From contig JACGCN010000040.1 of assembly GCA_014905825.1 (NCBI GenBank), forward strand, positions 1 to 64,000: a stretch of 64,000 bases of DNA, written 5' to 3'. Every line of letters starts with the position of its first letter. Positions within the stretch are counted from its first letter, which is position 1. Position numbers and translations under genes: made by a program. Below the pieces are notes generated by a model. It did no database searches, was not told the DNA's origin, and saw only the letters and a program-made list of their open reading frames with translations. Shown here in pieces: positions 34,924-45,486 of the stretch. The stretch is from Lyophyllum atratum. Taxonomy: Eukaryota; Basidiomycota; Agaricomycetes; Agaricales; Lyophyllaceae.

Positions 34924-36140
34924 TCAGTCGTAATATCTATTCATATCCTCCGCCTCCTCTTCAAATACCGCCATCAACTCTTCTATCACAACCTCGCTGA
35001 CATCTTTCCAATCACCAATCGTCCCTTGGCCATCTTCAACAGTTTTGGTATCGGCGAAATCGAAGCGATGACCAGCCCATACCCCACGATGAACCTGGAT
35101 CGGACCCTCATATCGTATGTTCAAGCTCGGATCTTGGGACCAGGTGATTCTGAGGACCAGGAGGTGCATAAAGCAGAGGGCTCGCAGGTACGGCATATCG
35201 GGGGTGTTACAGGCTTCACGGACAGCGGCTCCACTAATGTACTCCTTGGTGGTAAGATTGCGCAGGACGCAGGACCGATACATCTCGGAAAAGCGATAAG
35301 GGAGATCCAGCGGGAGGACATCAACCGTCAGCTCTAGCAGCACTTCGAGATCACGTCTCCCGGCCCACCCCACTCGTGGGGGAACGCGTTTGCCGGCACT
35401 GCGATAGGATGGCCTCCGCAAGTCCATGAAATAGTAGTAAATCCTTGTCCTATGTGTCGAAATAAAGGTGGTCCTCTTCTGGTTCAGATGCCAGTCAGGT
35501 TGAAGAGTTTGGACGGAGATCAACTGCTCCCAGACATCATCAGAGTCCTCATCCGTGTTGCCGGGCCTGAATTTCTCATCAAGAAGCTTCTTTTCGTCCT
35601 CGGTAAGCATGCCCTCGGGGAGATCGTCGATATCTGCGTTGTCACCAGCGCAAATGAGGCGATTGCCAGCCCATGAATAATTGAGGATCTCCTCGAAACG
35701 CGCCTCGAGAATTGGTCGACCAATCTCAAAATATCGTTGACAGGTGAGCACGAAGCATACCAGGTCCGCGAGGTCTTCAATCTCCTCGAGGATCATGCCA
35801 ACCAGCTCCGTTGGGAGAGTCGTGTTTGCCAGGGATCTGTACAAAGAATTCAAGGTAAGAGCCGCGCGGTAGTAATCCAGGGAAGGGCCCAAATCAAGTA
35901 GACCTACTCTTCAGGGAATACCATGCGTCCCTCGAGAATGTCAAAACGCTTTTCAGGCCGTCTGAGCTGACCGTACGGCTCGATGGTGACAACGGTTTTT
36001 TTTGTTTGCGATAGCGCCTCCATAACGGCCATGTCCTCCAGCACATCGATATCCCAGAAGAACTCTCCGAACTTTCCGCCTACTGCTGTGCGGACTGGGA
36101 ATGGATTATCGAGGTTGATAAAGCGAAAGTATTGCCCCAT
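34924..36140 (-). CDS. F-box-like protein, copy 1
   Basis: Two exons (36140-35908, 35836-34924); 381 aa. The N-terminal module MGQYFRFINLDNPFP...GKFGEFFW is unique to this family. An F-box-like helix pair follows the intron (LPTELVGMILEEIEDLADLV then CQRYFEIGRPILEARFEE). F-box helices normally bind Skp1 in SCF ubiquitin ligases; a role here is inferred from that resemblance only. Conserved C-terminal motifs are NYSWAGNRLICAG, LPEGMLTEDE, YRSCVLRNLTTKEYI, VLRITW, GVWAGHRFDF and IGDWKDVS. Confidence 0.75.
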
Positions 36141-36198
36141 GACAGAAATGCGGATGAGAAATATGGGTGGGTGGAGACTCGAGAGCGCATCCCGAAGT

Positions 36199-36266
36199 CT
36201 TTTATAGGGCAGATATAGTGGCCGTCCGACCCAGGATCAAATATTAAATGATATTCTGGTGAGTCA
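36199..36266 (-). promoter_or_regulatory. Conserved promoter: TGACTCA site plus TATA box (copy 1)
   Basis: On the minus strand, TGACTCA (36266-36260; Gcn4/AP-1-type bZIP consensus) lies 54 bp before TATAAAAG (36206-36199), which lies 66 bp before the ATG. The same layout precedes the copies at 37006, 43917 and 62570. Confidence 0.65.
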
Positions 36267-36840
36267 TGAGTAAAATTGGCCCTGGTTCGAGCTCATGCCT
36301 CGAGCTGGCCAGCAAATATTGGAGAATGTGGGCGTCTGCATCACGATCATTGTGTGCAGAATGCGCTCAGATTTGTATCTCCATTTGGCAGCACCTCCTG
36401 GCCGATCTCGCTTCAACTCAGAAATGCCTGGCCGAATGCGCGTGTCGCACACTCGACGGATGATCTCCCCAGGAACCTATTCCTGGGTGGTAGGATGGCG
36501 CAAGGCGTAGGACCTGCAAGTCTTGGAGAGTCTATACTGGTCAGAAAGCGGGGAAAGCTCAATCACAGAGTCGTACCGCGGCGCTCGCTTGCGGGTCTTG
36601 ATGTCCATTGAGGAAAAAGTTCCGGATGCCATAGGCGCTTGGAATATGATGCAAGATTATTACTTCATCTGGCCGATGGCCCAGCCAGGTTGAATGTTTG
36701 GGCCAAGTGCAATCCGTGGTCTCAAGTCCGAATTTCTCGTGGAGGATAGTGGTTTCGTCGTTGGTGAGCATTCTGTGAGGGTCGTTCAAGAACCAATAGT
36801 CACTAGTGCCGGTAAGGCGATTGCATTGCGTGCTTGGGAA
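36264..36840 (-). pseudogene. Decayed F-box-like paralog upstream of copy 1
   Basis: Minus-strand fragments keep family landmarks out of frame and with stops: RMLTNDETTILHEKFG (compare GMLTEDEKKLLDEKFG), LNGHQDPQASA, and YALRHPTTQE then a stop (compare YVLRNLTTKEY). The end of the relic runs into the TGACTCA promoter element of the intact gene. Confidence 0.6.
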
Positions 36841-37005
36841 TCAGAAATAGGTGAGTTACATTGATGCGAAAAGAAGGGTACATTTGCAATTCACGAGGGT
36901 AAACACGGGAGTGCTAGAGTGATGTTCCATACCGTGTATACACCACTTCATCCACCGACACGAAGAACTGGGTAATGAAAGAAAAAAGGTGTGGTTGGCC
37001 TACGT

Positions 37006-38224
37006 TCAGTACCAGTAGGACAGTCGTTCAATCAGATCCTCTGCCTCCCCTTCAAATACTGCCATCAACTCGTCTATCACGACTTTGCTCACATCTTTCC
37101 AATTATTAATCGTCCCTTGGCCATCTTCAACAGTTGTGATATCGGAGAGATCGAAGCGATGACCAGCCCATACCCCACGATGGACCTGGATGGGACCTTC
37201 ATACGGTATGCTCAAACTCGAATCTTGGGACCAGGTGATCCTGAGGACCAGGAGATGCGTGAAGCGAAGGGCTTGCAAGTACGGCATATCGGGGGTGTTC
37301 CAGGCTTCACGGACAGCGGCTCCACGAATGTACTCCTTGGTGGTAAGATTGCGCAGGACGTAGGACCCATACTTTTCGGAGAGTGGGGTGCGGTCAGAGA
37401 AACCCCGCGAGGTGACTTTGGTCAGCCATTTTAGCACCTCAACATCACGCATCCCAGCCCAGCCTACTCTCGGGGGGGTTCGAACGCGTTCGTGATAACC
37501 GGTCTCCTGCAAGCACATGAAATAGGACAAAAGTCTGGGGTTGTCTTGGTAAAAGATGGCCCTTTTATGGTTTAGGCGCCAATCAGGTTGAAGAGTTTGG
37601 ACGAAGCTCAATTGCTCGCAGACACCACAGTCCTCATCTGTGCTGCCGGGCTCGAATTTCTCGTCCAGGAGTCTCTTTTCGTCCTCGGTAAGCATGCCCT
37701 CGGGGAGATCGTCGATATCTGCGTAGTCGCCAGCGCAAATGAGGCGATTGCCAGCCCATGAATAAGTGAACATTTCCTCGAAACGTGCCTCGAGAATAGG
37801 TCGACCAATCTCAAAGTATCGTCGGCAGGTAAGCACGACGCATACCAGGTCCGTGAGGTCTTCAACTTCCTCGAGGATAATGATGATCAGCTCGGTTGGG
37901 AGAGCTGCGTTTGCAAGGGATCTGTACGATCAATTCAAGGTAAGATTCATCGTAGTGATCGAGGGGAGGGTCCAAATGAACGATATAGACTCACTCTTCA
38001 GGAAATATCATGCGTCTGTCGAAAATGTGAAAAGGCTTTTCAGGCCGTTGGAGCTCACTGAATGGCTCGATGGTGACAACTTTGTAACTTTTGTCCGTTT
38101 GCGATAGCGCTTCCATGACCTCGCCGTCGTCCAACTCCCAGAAAAACTCTCCGAACTTTCCGCCTACTGACGTGCCGATTGGCAAGGGATTATCGAGGTT
38201 GATTAACTCAAAGTATTGCCCCAT
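37006..38224 (-). CDS. F-box-like protein, copy 2
   Basis: Two exons (38224-37995, 37921-37006); 381 aa, the same length as copy 1 and closely similar. N-terminal module MGQYFELINLDNPLPIG...FGEFFW. F-box-like helices follow the intron (LPTELIIIILEEVEDLTDLV, CRRYFEIGRPILEARFEE). Then come TYSWAGNRLICAGD, LPEGMLTEDEKRLLDEKF, YVLRNLTTKEYIRGAAVREA and GVWAGHRFDL. Tandem head-to-tail with copy 1. Role inferred as for copy 1. Confidence 0.75.
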
Positions 38225-38280
38225 GGTAGGAATGCGGATGGGAAATATGGGCGGGTATGACTCGAGAGGGTTTTCCGAAG

Positions 38281-38349
38281 CTTTTTATAGGGCAGATGTA
38301 GAGGCCGTCCGACCTAGGATCGAATAATCAATGATATTCTAGTGAGTCA
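38281..38349 (-). promoter_or_regulatory. Conserved promoter: TGACTCA site plus TATA box (copy 2)
   Basis: Minus strand: TGACTCA at 38349-38343 and TATAAAAAG at 38289-38281, 65 bp before the ATG. Confidence 0.65.
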
Positions 38350-38720
38350 TGAGTAAAATCGACCCTTGTTCGAGCTCATGCCTGGAGCTGGGTAGCGAAT
38401 ATGGGGGAATGTGGGCGTCTGAATCACGATCATTGTGTGCAGAATGCGGAAAGTTTGTCTCCATTTGGCAGCACCTGCTGGCAGCTGCTGGCCAATCTCG
38501 CTGAGTTGAGACCGATTGCGCATGTCGCATATTTGACGGATGGTAAGCTCATGAATATGTTCCTGGGTGGTAGGATCGCGCAAGAATTTGTGCTGGTCAG
38601 GAAGCGGGGAAGGCTCATTCACATCGGACCGCGGCCCTTGCTTGCGGGTCAAGTTGATGTCCATTTATAATGCAAAATATCGATCTGGAAACTACCCAAT
38701 ACATGCTCGATAATGAGATA
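38345..38720 (-). pseudogene. Decayed F-box-like paralog upstream of copy 2
   Basis: Minus-strand relic collinear with 36264-36611: FLRDPTTQEHIHELTIRQICD corresponds to the LRNLTTKEYIRGAAVREA segment of intact copies, followed by the shared non-coding tail ILHTMIVIQTPTFPHI. No start codon or F-box remains. Confidence 0.6.
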
Positions 38721-38894
38721 AAAGGTGATACAAGTTGAAGATCCCGTGTAGCATTTACATACAAGAAAGAGAAAAGAATACTTGCAAGAAAGGAGAATAC
38801 GGGATCACTCAACACAGCTAAGGTCTCAGACAGCCATGGTCACTTCAGAATCCATGCTAGTAGACGCCTCATCATCCCCACCGAGGCCCTCTCC

Positions 38895-40815
38895 CTAGCG
38901 CCCAGGCTCATTCCGGCGTCCCCTGCGCTCACCGGCTTTGGAGAACCCATCATCCGTCTCGTCGTTCGTCTCAGATGGGGTACTCGAGTTCTGCCTCCAG
39001 CTCCCCTTCTTCGCCCCACCGTTGCCTGTAACAAACCCAGTGTCAACATGATAGAGTGAAGAAATCATGACCAAAGGAAACGCACCACTTGCCCCCTTCC
39101 CACCCTTATCAATCTTCGCAGCAAGCGCAGCGAGCCTCTCCTCCTCCTTCACCTGCTTCGCCCTCCATGTACACACACCCTTCTTGCACGTATGCTGATG
39201 GTACGGACACTGCGCCACCACCGGCTTCTTCGCCTCCGCCGTCTCCTCCCCCCACAAATCCTGCCGCCCCCCGCCCCCCGCCGCAGCACTGCTCCACTCC
39301 ATACTATCAAACGTCGCGATATTCGCCTCCCACGGATGAATCACCTCCGCCCCGAGCTCAAGCGACTGCTGCTCCGGCTCCAGCCCGTAGAACTGTCGGT
39401 TCTGGCTCGGCGACATGCTGATGGTGGCCTTCGCTTCGAAGAGACCGGCCATCGCCTGCTGGGTGTCGTTCGCGTTGCCGTCCCAGCTGGACCCGGACCC
39501 GGAGCTGGAGGTGGAGGTGATGGTGTGGTCCGGTTTGGTGGGTTTGGTGAGGCCTGGGGGTGCAGGGAGGCTTTGGCCAGGGGGGACGCGAAGGATGAGG
39601 CCAGGCGGGAAGGACGGTGCTTCGTTTGATAGATTCACGGACGCTGCGCGACTCACCTTGGAGCCCCCTGCATAGGCGTCCTCAATGAAACGATCAAAAG
39701 AAAGGTAAGATTTATACATACAGGCGTTAGGAGGCGTCGTCGCGGAGGCTGGGCTCGTCCCAGGAGTTGGACCCGATCGAGACGCTGGAGGCTTCGACTG
39801 GGTAATGGGCTTGTTCCCTGAAATTGAGAGGGATGTCAGATGGATATGGGACCGAAGAGTGTAGATTGACGCACACGCAGACGGCGACGTCGCAGGGGAG
39901 CCCGCAGATTTGGGGCTCGGGACGCCTGTGGCGGGACTAGCCTTGGTATTGACACGTGGCCCAGTCTTCCTTGCCCAAGCACCCTGGAGCGCCTCGGGAG
40001 TGTTTTGAGAGGGTGCCGACTTCGCAGCGGCCCAATTCGCCGAACCGACGACTAGATAATATATACATGAGGCATGCCTGCGTGGGAAGCGATTATGGGA
40101 CGTACCAGGAGGGGCCACTTTGGCTGGGGGCGGTTTGTCCTTGATGGGGAGGGGACGGCAAAGCGACTTGTTGGTCTTGTCTTCGGGAGGGGTAGGACAC
40201 CAGTGTGTAGTAGGATATGGATCGACGAAGCTGATGAAGTGGTTCAGTGGCGTTCGACGAGTACAAACAAATGAAAGATCGGAGACTCACTCAGTCGTAG
40301 GACTCCAAGCTTTGAACCAGGGAGCTTCGACGTGGATACGTTTCCAACCTACGCGTGAAGGACGAGAGTCAGGAGTGGCGTGTGGCGAGACGAACAAAGT
40401 GGCGTACCGTCCTTCTGAGCTTCGCGCCCTGTGGTATACAGACAATGGAAGATCTGCGTAACTCTCCCCGTCTCCTCGTCGCTTGGCTTCTTGAGGAAGT
40501 CTGACCATCGATGCTCGCCTAGCAAGCGCTCGTTGTGGGGATACCTCTTATCGACCTCGATGAGGACCATCCCACGCGCCTAAAGCATTTCGCCCAGTCA
40601 GAATAGTATGGGAGCGACGAGAGAAGTGGTCGACGAACGCTAGGCTTGTAGTGCAACGCGTGAATGGGGTCGGTGCCAATACAGGCAGCGATCCAGCGGC
40701 TGAATGTTATGTAGTCTTGGGGCAGCTCCCAGTTCGCGTTCAAGGGGTAAGGCTGGTATACAGTGAAATACTTCTCGTCCTCAGCGGTATCGGGGGATTT
40801 CGCTCGTTTGACCAT
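38895..40815 (-). CDS. Conserved basidiomycete protein with C-terminal Cys/His cluster
   Basis: Eight exons (40815-40639, 40579-40408, 40348-40291, 40230-40106, 40051-39875, 39817-39722, 39667-39086, 39025-38895) give 505 aa. The N-terminal ~140 residues are ordered (YPLNANWELPQDYITFSRW, IGTDPIHALHYK, GMVLIEVDKRYPHNERLLG). The middle is a long Pro/Ser/Thr-rich linker. Near the C-terminus, QCPYHQHTCKKGVC forms a compact Cys/His cluster that could bind zinc. The fragment ends in a basic tail (RRGRRNEPGR). I do not recognise a named family. It is flanked by F-box-like arrays on both sides. Confidence 0.75.
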
Positions 40816-41720
40816 GGTGGATGGAAAACACAACAAAGTCCAGGCACCGCCGCCGCTCGTATTTATATTCCCGGACCGGCTTGTGGTTCGTCGATCACTC
40901 TGCTTTGCTTCCGTTTCTCAGAGCACGCAACCTTTGTGACTTTGAGTCAGTTTGACCTCCCGAGTCCCCAGGATCATGTTGTGAAAGGGCGCTAGATGCC
41001 GAGGAGGCTGTTTTTTTTCGTGGCCTCGCTTAGATACCAGCCTTGATGCACGCTGGAACAACGTGGACAACATCCACGCAGACTCCAAACTTCGAAGTTC
41101 AAAGAGCCATTCAACCCACTGTATTGCCCCTATAATCGAACTTACTCTCGCGCATAAATGACAGATACAATCGCATTGTACTCATAAAGTCGGATGGAGC
41201 GACGTGGGGAAGAGGTGCGAAGAACGGGAATTGAGCGCTGAGCGCTGAGCAGTGACAGCGGTTGAAGCCTAAAGGTGTTTCCGAGTCTCGCCCTGAAGGA
41301 AATGACTCGAAACCATTCAGTAACCATGAAGGGTCAGATCCTACTTAACCACCGTCTTCATTGATTAGCCGCTGAGGACGTTCCTCGTCAGGAACTCGCC
41401 ACCTATACTTACGTTGTGACAAGACCCGTGGATTTCCTCAAGCCTACTCACCCGGAAAGGTAGTTGAGGAACTTAATGTATACAGTATGCCAATACGCAT
41501 ACCTGGTGGAAGATACCGTGTTCCCTTGCTTGCAAGTCTATCAGAAATATAGTCGAAGCAAGTTCAGGCGAGGTTTGCCGATTGTTTTCCAAATGGAGAC
41601 AAATACAGCATGTTCCCCACACAAATCGTGATCCGGACTCGGACGCACACTTCACTCTCCAATCGCAATATTCCAATCTTCGCTTCATTCCAGACTTGAG
41701 CGTTTGAACAATTTTACCCA
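40816..41720. other. Intergenic with weak F-box relic near 41540-41700
   Basis: No intact gene. About 41540-41700 aligns loosely with the tail of the decayed copies elsewhere (CAAATGGAGACAAATACAGC, ATCGTGAT, CACTTCACTCTCC). The rest holds divergent promoters. Confidence 0.45.
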
Positions 41721-41792
41721 TGACTCAGCAGAAGATTATATATCATTGAATCCTCAGGCAGGTTGCACGGCCCTACATCTGCTCTATAAAAG
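41721..41792 (+). promoter_or_regulatory. Conserved promoter: TGACTCA site plus TATA box (copy 3)
   Basis: TGACTCA at 41721-41727 and TATAAAAG at 41785-41792, 59 bp before the ATG at 41844. Confidence 0.65.
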
Positions 41793-41843
41793 GCTGCGGG
41801 ACGCCCTCTCCACCCGCCCACATTCCTCACCCTCATCATCACG

Positions 41844-43178
41844 ATGTACTTCAACGTTATCAACCTCGATAATCCCTTCCCAGTCAGCACGTCAATGAGT
41901 GGAAATTTCGAAGAGTGCTTCTGGCGGCACATCAGTGATAAGGCGGACAATAGAGTTATGAATGCGCTCTGGCAACGAGAAAAAAGCCAGAAAGCTGTCA
42001 CCATCAAGCCATTAAGTCAGCTGCCTGAAGAGTGCGTCCACATTAGCAGACGTGTGGTGTTGCCTGAAGAGTGCGTCTATATTGCTCATTTCGTCCCTTC
42101 CCTCGATTACTACCGCGTTTATCGTATACTTATTTCATCGTACAGGTCGCTGGAAAATGCAACTCTCCCAGCTGAGCTGCTTACCATGATCCTCGGGGAG
42201 GTAGAAGACCTCACAGACATCGTATGCTTCGTGCTGTCCTGCCGACGATACTACGAGATTGGTCGACCAATTCTCGAGGCACGTTTCGAGGAACTCCTCA
42301 CGTATTCATGGGCTGGCAATCGCCTCATTTGCGTTGGCGACGGCGTGAGCATAAACGACCTCCCGAAGGGCATGCTTACGGAGGACGAAATGGAAATGCT
42401 CGGTGAGGAATTCGGCCCTGACAGCGGCGACGGCGTGAGCATAAACGACCTCCCGAAGGGCATGCTTACGGAGGACGAAATGGAAATCCTCGGTGAGGAA
42501 TTCGGCCCTGACAGCGGCGACGACGACTCTCAATACGACACTGGTGTTTGTGAGCAGTTGGTATTCGTCCAAAGTCTTCACCCCGATTGGTCCCTAAACC
42601 ACAGGAGGGCCCACTTTTTCCATAAACACACGCAGCTTTGTGTCTATTTCATGCGCTTGTGGTACCACCGATACAACAAATCCAGTCCTCCACGATTGTA
42701 TTGGGGGGAGGTCAGGGTGCTGGAGGAGCTGACCGAGGTCGCCGATCTGCCTCTCCCTGAGTACGGCAAAACCCCCAAGATGTATAGGTCCTATGTTCTG
42801 CGCAACCTCACCACCAAGGAGTATATCCGTGGAGACGCCGTCCATGAAGCGCGGGAAACCCCTGATATGCCGTACCTGGGAGACCTCACCCTTTTGCATC
42901 TCCTGCTCCTCAGAATCACCTGGGCCTCGGATCCGAGCCTGGCCATACCTGATGTGGGTGCGATCGAGTTTCATCGAGGAGCGTGGGCTGGTCATCGCTT
43001 CGATTTCTCGGACATCAGAACCGTTCAAGATGACGAAGGAGGGGCGATCGATGATTGGAAAGATGTCAGCAAGATCGCGATAGACGAACTGGTGGCAGTA
43101 TTTGAGCCGGATGCGAAGGTTTTGAATGATGATGCAATTTATAACCGGGCCTTTTGGGAATGGCGAAGACAATTGTAG
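41844..43178 (+). CDS. F-box-like protein, copy 3, with internal duplication
   Basis: Two exons by homology (41844-42070, 42146-43178); 419 aa spliced. The 75-nt intron is a multiple of three and has no in-frame stop, so an unspliced 444-aa product is possible. N-terminal module MYFNVINLDNPFPVS lacks the usual MGQ start. F-box-like helices LPAELLTMILGEVEDLTDIV and CRRYYEIGRPILEARFEE. A 90-bp tandem duplication (42336-42425, 42426-42515) doubles the segment starting GDGVSINDLPKGMLTEDE, with one base change. Later motifs are YVLRNLTTKEYIRGDAVHEA and GAWAGHRFDF. It is more diverged from copies 1 and 2 and closest to the copy at 55679. Confidence 0.75.
   Translation: MYFNVINLDNPFPVSTSMSGNFEECFWRHISDKADNRVMNALWQREKSQKAVTIKPLSQLPEECVHISRRVVLPEECVYIAHFVPSLDYYRVYRILISSYRSLENATLPAELLTMILGEVEDLTDIVCFVLSCRRYYEIGRPILEARFEELLTYSWAGNRLICVGDGVSINDLPKGMLTEDEMEMLGEEFGPDSGDGVSINDLPKGMLTEDEMEILGEEFGPDSGDDDSQYDTGVCEQLVFVQSLHPDWSLNHRRAHFFHKHTQLCVYFMRLWYHRYNKSSPPRLYWGEVRVLEELTEVADLPLPEYGKTPKMYRSYVLRNLTTKEYIRGDAVHEARETPDMPYLGDLTLLHLLLLRITWASDPSLAIPDVGAIEFHRGAWAGHRFDFSDIRTVQDDEGGAIDDWKDVSKIAIDELVAVFEPDAKVLNDDAIYNRAFWEWRRQL
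42336..42515. repeat. 90-bp tandem duplication inside a coding exon
   Basis: Two adjacent 90-bp units, nearly identical (GAAATGCTC versus GAAATCCTC), in frame, adding 30 codons. Confidence 0.95.
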
Positions 43179-43369
43179 GCTACTCCCAACTACTTAATTT
43201 TTGTTTGCTTGACCATGATTTGATTATAAGTAATCATGAGAGGCCTCACAGAAATGCGACATTATGTCCTTAAATGCCAACAGTAAGTACTCTAAGATCG
43301 CTTGACCATACCTCAAAAGCTCCTTTCTAGGGGCCGCTCAGCTATTCCTCGGCACACAATCGCCTTCTT
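43179..43369. other. Short intergenic spacer
   Basis: The 3' flank of F-box-like copy 3. Nothing else seen. Confidence 0.45.
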
Positions 43370-43790
43370 TGCACCGGCAACTGCCCAAGCTTAAACGACG
43401 CTCAGGACATGCTTACCAACAACGAAGCCAATACCTTCCACGAGAAGTTTGGACTTGAGATCGACAGGAACAGACGCTGACAATTAATGAGCTTTCTCCG
43501 CTTCCTGAACACCACAGACGCTCCAAGACTTAGAAGTCCTACTTCTTGCGCGATCCTATCGCCCAAGGATATATTCGTGACGGAAACCATCCGTCAAATG
43601 TGCGACACGCGCAGTCGGCCATACAATCTCCGAGTTGAAGCGAGATTGGCCAGGAGGTGCTGCCAAATGGAGACATAGATGTGACCGCATTCTGCACACA
43701 ATGATCGTGATGCAGACGCCCACATTCTCCAATAATTATATTCGCTGGCCAGCCCGAGGCACGAGCTCGAACAAGGGCCAATTTTAGTTA
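43370..43790 (+). pseudogene. Decayed F-box-like paralog upstream of copy 4
   Basis: Plus-strand relic: SLNDAQDMLTNNEANTFHEK corresponds to DDLPEGMLTEDEKELIDKK of intact copies. A second frame gives YFLRDPIAQGYIRDG, matching YVLRNLTTKEYIRG. Stops and frame changes lie between them, and the 5' half of the gene is missing. Confidence 0.65.
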
Positions 43791-43858
43791 TGACTCACGA
43801 GAATATCGTTTATTGTTTGATCCTGGGTCGGACGGCCCCTATGTCTGCCCTATAAAAG
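43791..43858 (+). promoter_or_regulatory. Conserved promoter: TGACTCA site plus TATA box (copy 4)
   Basis: TGACTCA at 43791-43797, TATAAAAG at 43851-43858, ATG at 43917 (66 bp on). Confidence 0.65.
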
Positions 43859-43916
43859 GCTTCGGGATGCGCTTTCGAATCTCCACCCGCCCGTATTTCT
43901 CATCCGCATTTCTACC

Positions 43917-45175
43917 ATGGGGCAACAGTTTGAGTTTGTCAACCTCGATAATCCCTTCCCAGTCAGCAGGGCAGTATGCGGAAAGTTTGGAGAGTTCTTC
44001 TGGCGTATCGATGAGGAGGAGGACAACGCGGTTATGGAGGCGCTCTGGCAAACGGAAGAAAGCCACAAAGTTGTCGCCATCGCGCCATACAGTCAGCTCA
44101 AACGGGCTGAAAAGCCTCTTCGTATCTGGAACAAATGCATGACATTCCCTGAAGAGTGAGTCTAATTTGTTTGAACCCTTCCCTCGATTACTACCACGTG
44201 AATCTTACCTTGCATTCTTCGTACAGATCCCTTGCAAACTCGAGCCTCCCAACCGAGCTGGTTAGCATGATCCTGGAGGAAGTTGAAGACCTCGCGGACT
44301 TGATATGCTTCGTGCTTACCTGCCAACGATACTTTGAAATTGGTCGACCTATCCTCGAGGCGCGTTTCGAGGACACCCTCACTTACTCGTGGGCTGGCAA
44401 TCGCCTCATTTGCTTTGGTGACAACGCAGAGTTCGACGATCTCCCCGAGGGCATGCTTACCGAGGACGAAAAGGAACTTATTGATAAGAAATACCCGCCG
44501 TGCGACCCAGATACTACGAACTACACCTACGGGCTCTGGGAGCAGTTGAGCTTCGTCCAAACTCTTCAACCTGACTCGCATCTAAACCAGAAGAGGACCA
44601 CCTTTCAACGGGAAAACCCAAAACTTTCGTACATCTTTCACCCGGAACACCCAGAACTTGCGTGCTATTTCATGCGCTTGCAGGAGACCTGGGATTATCA
44701 CAAACGCGTTCACAGTGCCCCAAGAGTAGGCTGGGCTGGGATGCGTGATGTTGAGGTGCTAAAAAAGCTGACCAAAACCACCTCGCGGGGATTCTCTGAA
44801 CGCACCCCACTCTCCGACATGTATGGATCCTACGTCCTGCGCAATCTTACCACCAAGGAGTATATTTGCGGAGCCGCCATCTGTGAAGCCTGGGACACGC
44901 CCGATATGCCGTACCTGCGAGCCCTCCGCTTCATGCACCTCCTGGTCCTCCGAATCACCTGGTCCCACGATTCGAGCCTGAACATACGATATTACGGTCC
45001 GATCGAGGTTCATCGTGGGGTATGGGCCGGTCATCGCTTCGATTTCGTCGATATCAAGACTGTTGAAGATGAACAAGGGACGATTGGTGATTGGAAAGAT
45101 GTGAGCGACGACGTGATAGACGAGTTGGTGGCGGTATTTGAAGAGGAGGCGGAGGATATGAACAAATATTTATAA
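43917..45175 (+). CDS. F-box-like protein, copy 4
   Basis: Two exons (43917-44155, 44227-45175); 395 aa. N-terminal MGQQFEFVNLDNPFPVS...FGEFFW. F-box-like helices LPTELVSMILEEVEDLADLI and CQRYFEIGRPILEARFED. Then TYSWAGNRLICFGD, LPEGMLTEDEKELIDKK, YVLRNLTTKEYICGAAICEA and GVWAGHRFDF. An insertion relative to copies 1 and 2 repeats an ENPKLSYIF / EHPELACYF pair. Tandem with copy 3 on the plus strand. Confidence 0.77.
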
Positions 45176-45486
45176 CCGACATTATAAGAGGAAGTTGCTG
45201 GGAGGACTTCGAGGAAGAGATCATGTTCAGGATACATACACTGATCGATCGTTACGTGCCTCCTTGCTCAACATGATAACTTTGTACATACGAGGTCACA
45301 GATCGATACATGCTCCATAGAACCTGTACAAACGAATCCTGTTGGTTATGGGACACCCCCCTCCCCTAGTACACCCTCAAAGAACCGTAAATCCGTGCCG
45401 TCAAATCTGGGGTCTTAAAACGACGCGACATGGCCGATTGAATAGTCCCAGACTCCATAGAGCAACCATACAACGATACTCAATCC
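45176..45486. other. Intergenic, convergent 3' ends
   Basis: 311 bp, no feature recognised. Confidence 0.5.

Noticed and set aside
39089..39675. Plus-strand Pro/Ser-rich frames
   Set aside because: Shadows of the minus-strand 505-aa gene, whose eight exons splice cleanly in frame.
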